Of a stretch of 64,000 bases of DNA, positions 63,947-64,000 are shown piece after piece; the stretch's first letter is position 1; every line of letters begins with the position of its first letter. The notes beneath the pieces were generated by a model. It did no database searches, was not told where the DNA came from, and saw only the letters and a program-made list of their open reading frames with translations. The position numbers and the translations under genes were made by a program. Origin of the DNA: Pseudoalteromonas arabiensis (GTDB lineage: Bacteria > Pseudomonadota > Gammaproteobacteria > Enterobacterales > Alteromonadaceae); contig NZ_LRUF01000024.1 in the NCBI RefSeq assembly GCF_001550155.1, forward strand, positions 516,016-580,015, given 5' to 3'.

Positions 63947-64000
63947 TGGTGGGTCGTACTGGACTTGAACCAGTGACCCTCGCCTTGTAAGGGCGATGCT
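63947..64000 (-). tRNA. tRNA-Val(UAC), copy 4, cut by the window edge
   Basis: The first 54 plus-strand bases equal the other copies (3' part of the tRNA through the anticodon arm); the 5' part lies beyond the window. Confidence 0.9.

Noticed and set aside
63034..64000. CRISPR array
   Set aside because: The regular repeats are tRNA genes and tRNA remnants; spacers are shared rather than unique and there are no cas genes.
63464..64000. Integrated element using the tRNA-Val genes as attachment site
   Set aside because: No integrase, phage or plasmid gene is present in the window, and the extra tRNA pieces repeat many times rather than marking two ends.

Overview
The window reads as a chromosomal stretch of a marine gammaproteobacterium of the Alteromonadales, most likely Pseudoalteromonas. 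Pointers are the AT-rich composition, several small families common in Vibrio/Shewanella/Pseudoalteromonas (DUF2897, DUF3185, DUF2789, DUF3301, DUF3549, DUF3392, DUF2919), a TonB receptor / flavin halogenase / DUF6445 / SapC sugar-uptake cluster, and a gammaproteobacterial core order (queF-syd-csrB-yqcC-truC-yqcA; smc-zipA-ligA; bcp-gcvR...bamC; perM...bepA-arsC-wrbA). The genus is inferred from content only. I see no prophage, insertion sequence, CRISPR array or plasmid gene.

Layout. 1-3440: the end of a siderophore-type TonB receptor, an HDOD protein, a SIMPL-domain protein and small exported or membrane proteins. 3435-9668: an envelope-remodelling block with dgkA, an EptA-type phosphoethanolamine transferase and an LtaS/OpgB-like phosphoglycerol transferase on the minus strand, divergent from a PmrAB-like two-component pair. 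The shared promoter region holds a perfect PmrA-box. 9732-14763: a FAN1-like nuclease fused to a DnaQ-type exonuclease, queC, queE, bcp and gcvR. 15135-20855: bamC (no dapA in front of it), a YjiH-type membrane protein, a 47-residue DUF2897 protein, a PagL-like deacylase, an orphan MlaC and an ankyrin membrane protein. 20917-28274: wrbA, arsC, bepA and an unknown gene on the minus strand; a TusA-like protein, perM and a cysteine desulfurase / persulfide-dioxygenase-like / rhodanese fusion on the plus strand.

28376-40343 looks like one sugar regulon: a LacI-family regulator, pgi, zwf, pgl, a large TonB receptor, a tryptophan-halogenase-like flavoprotein, a DUF6445 protein and SapC. Three copies of a 14-bp operator (TGACAGCGTTGTCA in either orientation) lie in front of pgi and the receptor, which suggests that outer-membrane uptake is regulated together with glucose-6-phosphate catabolism. 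40469-48917 carries an isoaspartyl peptidase, queF, syd, a CsrB-family regulatory RNA with an upstream GacA/UvrY-type box, yqcC, truC and yqcA. 49046-57903 is housekeeping: a SpoU methyltransferase, smc, zipA, ligA, small membrane proteins and msrB. 57900-62868 is a three-gene minus-strand signalling operon: a TPR protein whose receiver domain lacks its phospho-acceptor aspartate, a periplasmic solute-binding protein without a transporter, and a hybrid histidine kinase.

63030-64000 is a minus-strand array of identical tRNA-Val(UAC) genes, the last cut by the window edge. They are interleaved with and followed by decayed tRNA 3' halves, which form a tandem array of about 107 bp period with two alternating spacers. 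The items most worth following up are this array, the desulfurase/dioxygenase/rhodanese fusion, the FAN1-exonuclease fusion, the solute-binding/kinase/degenerate-receiver operon and the LacI operator set.
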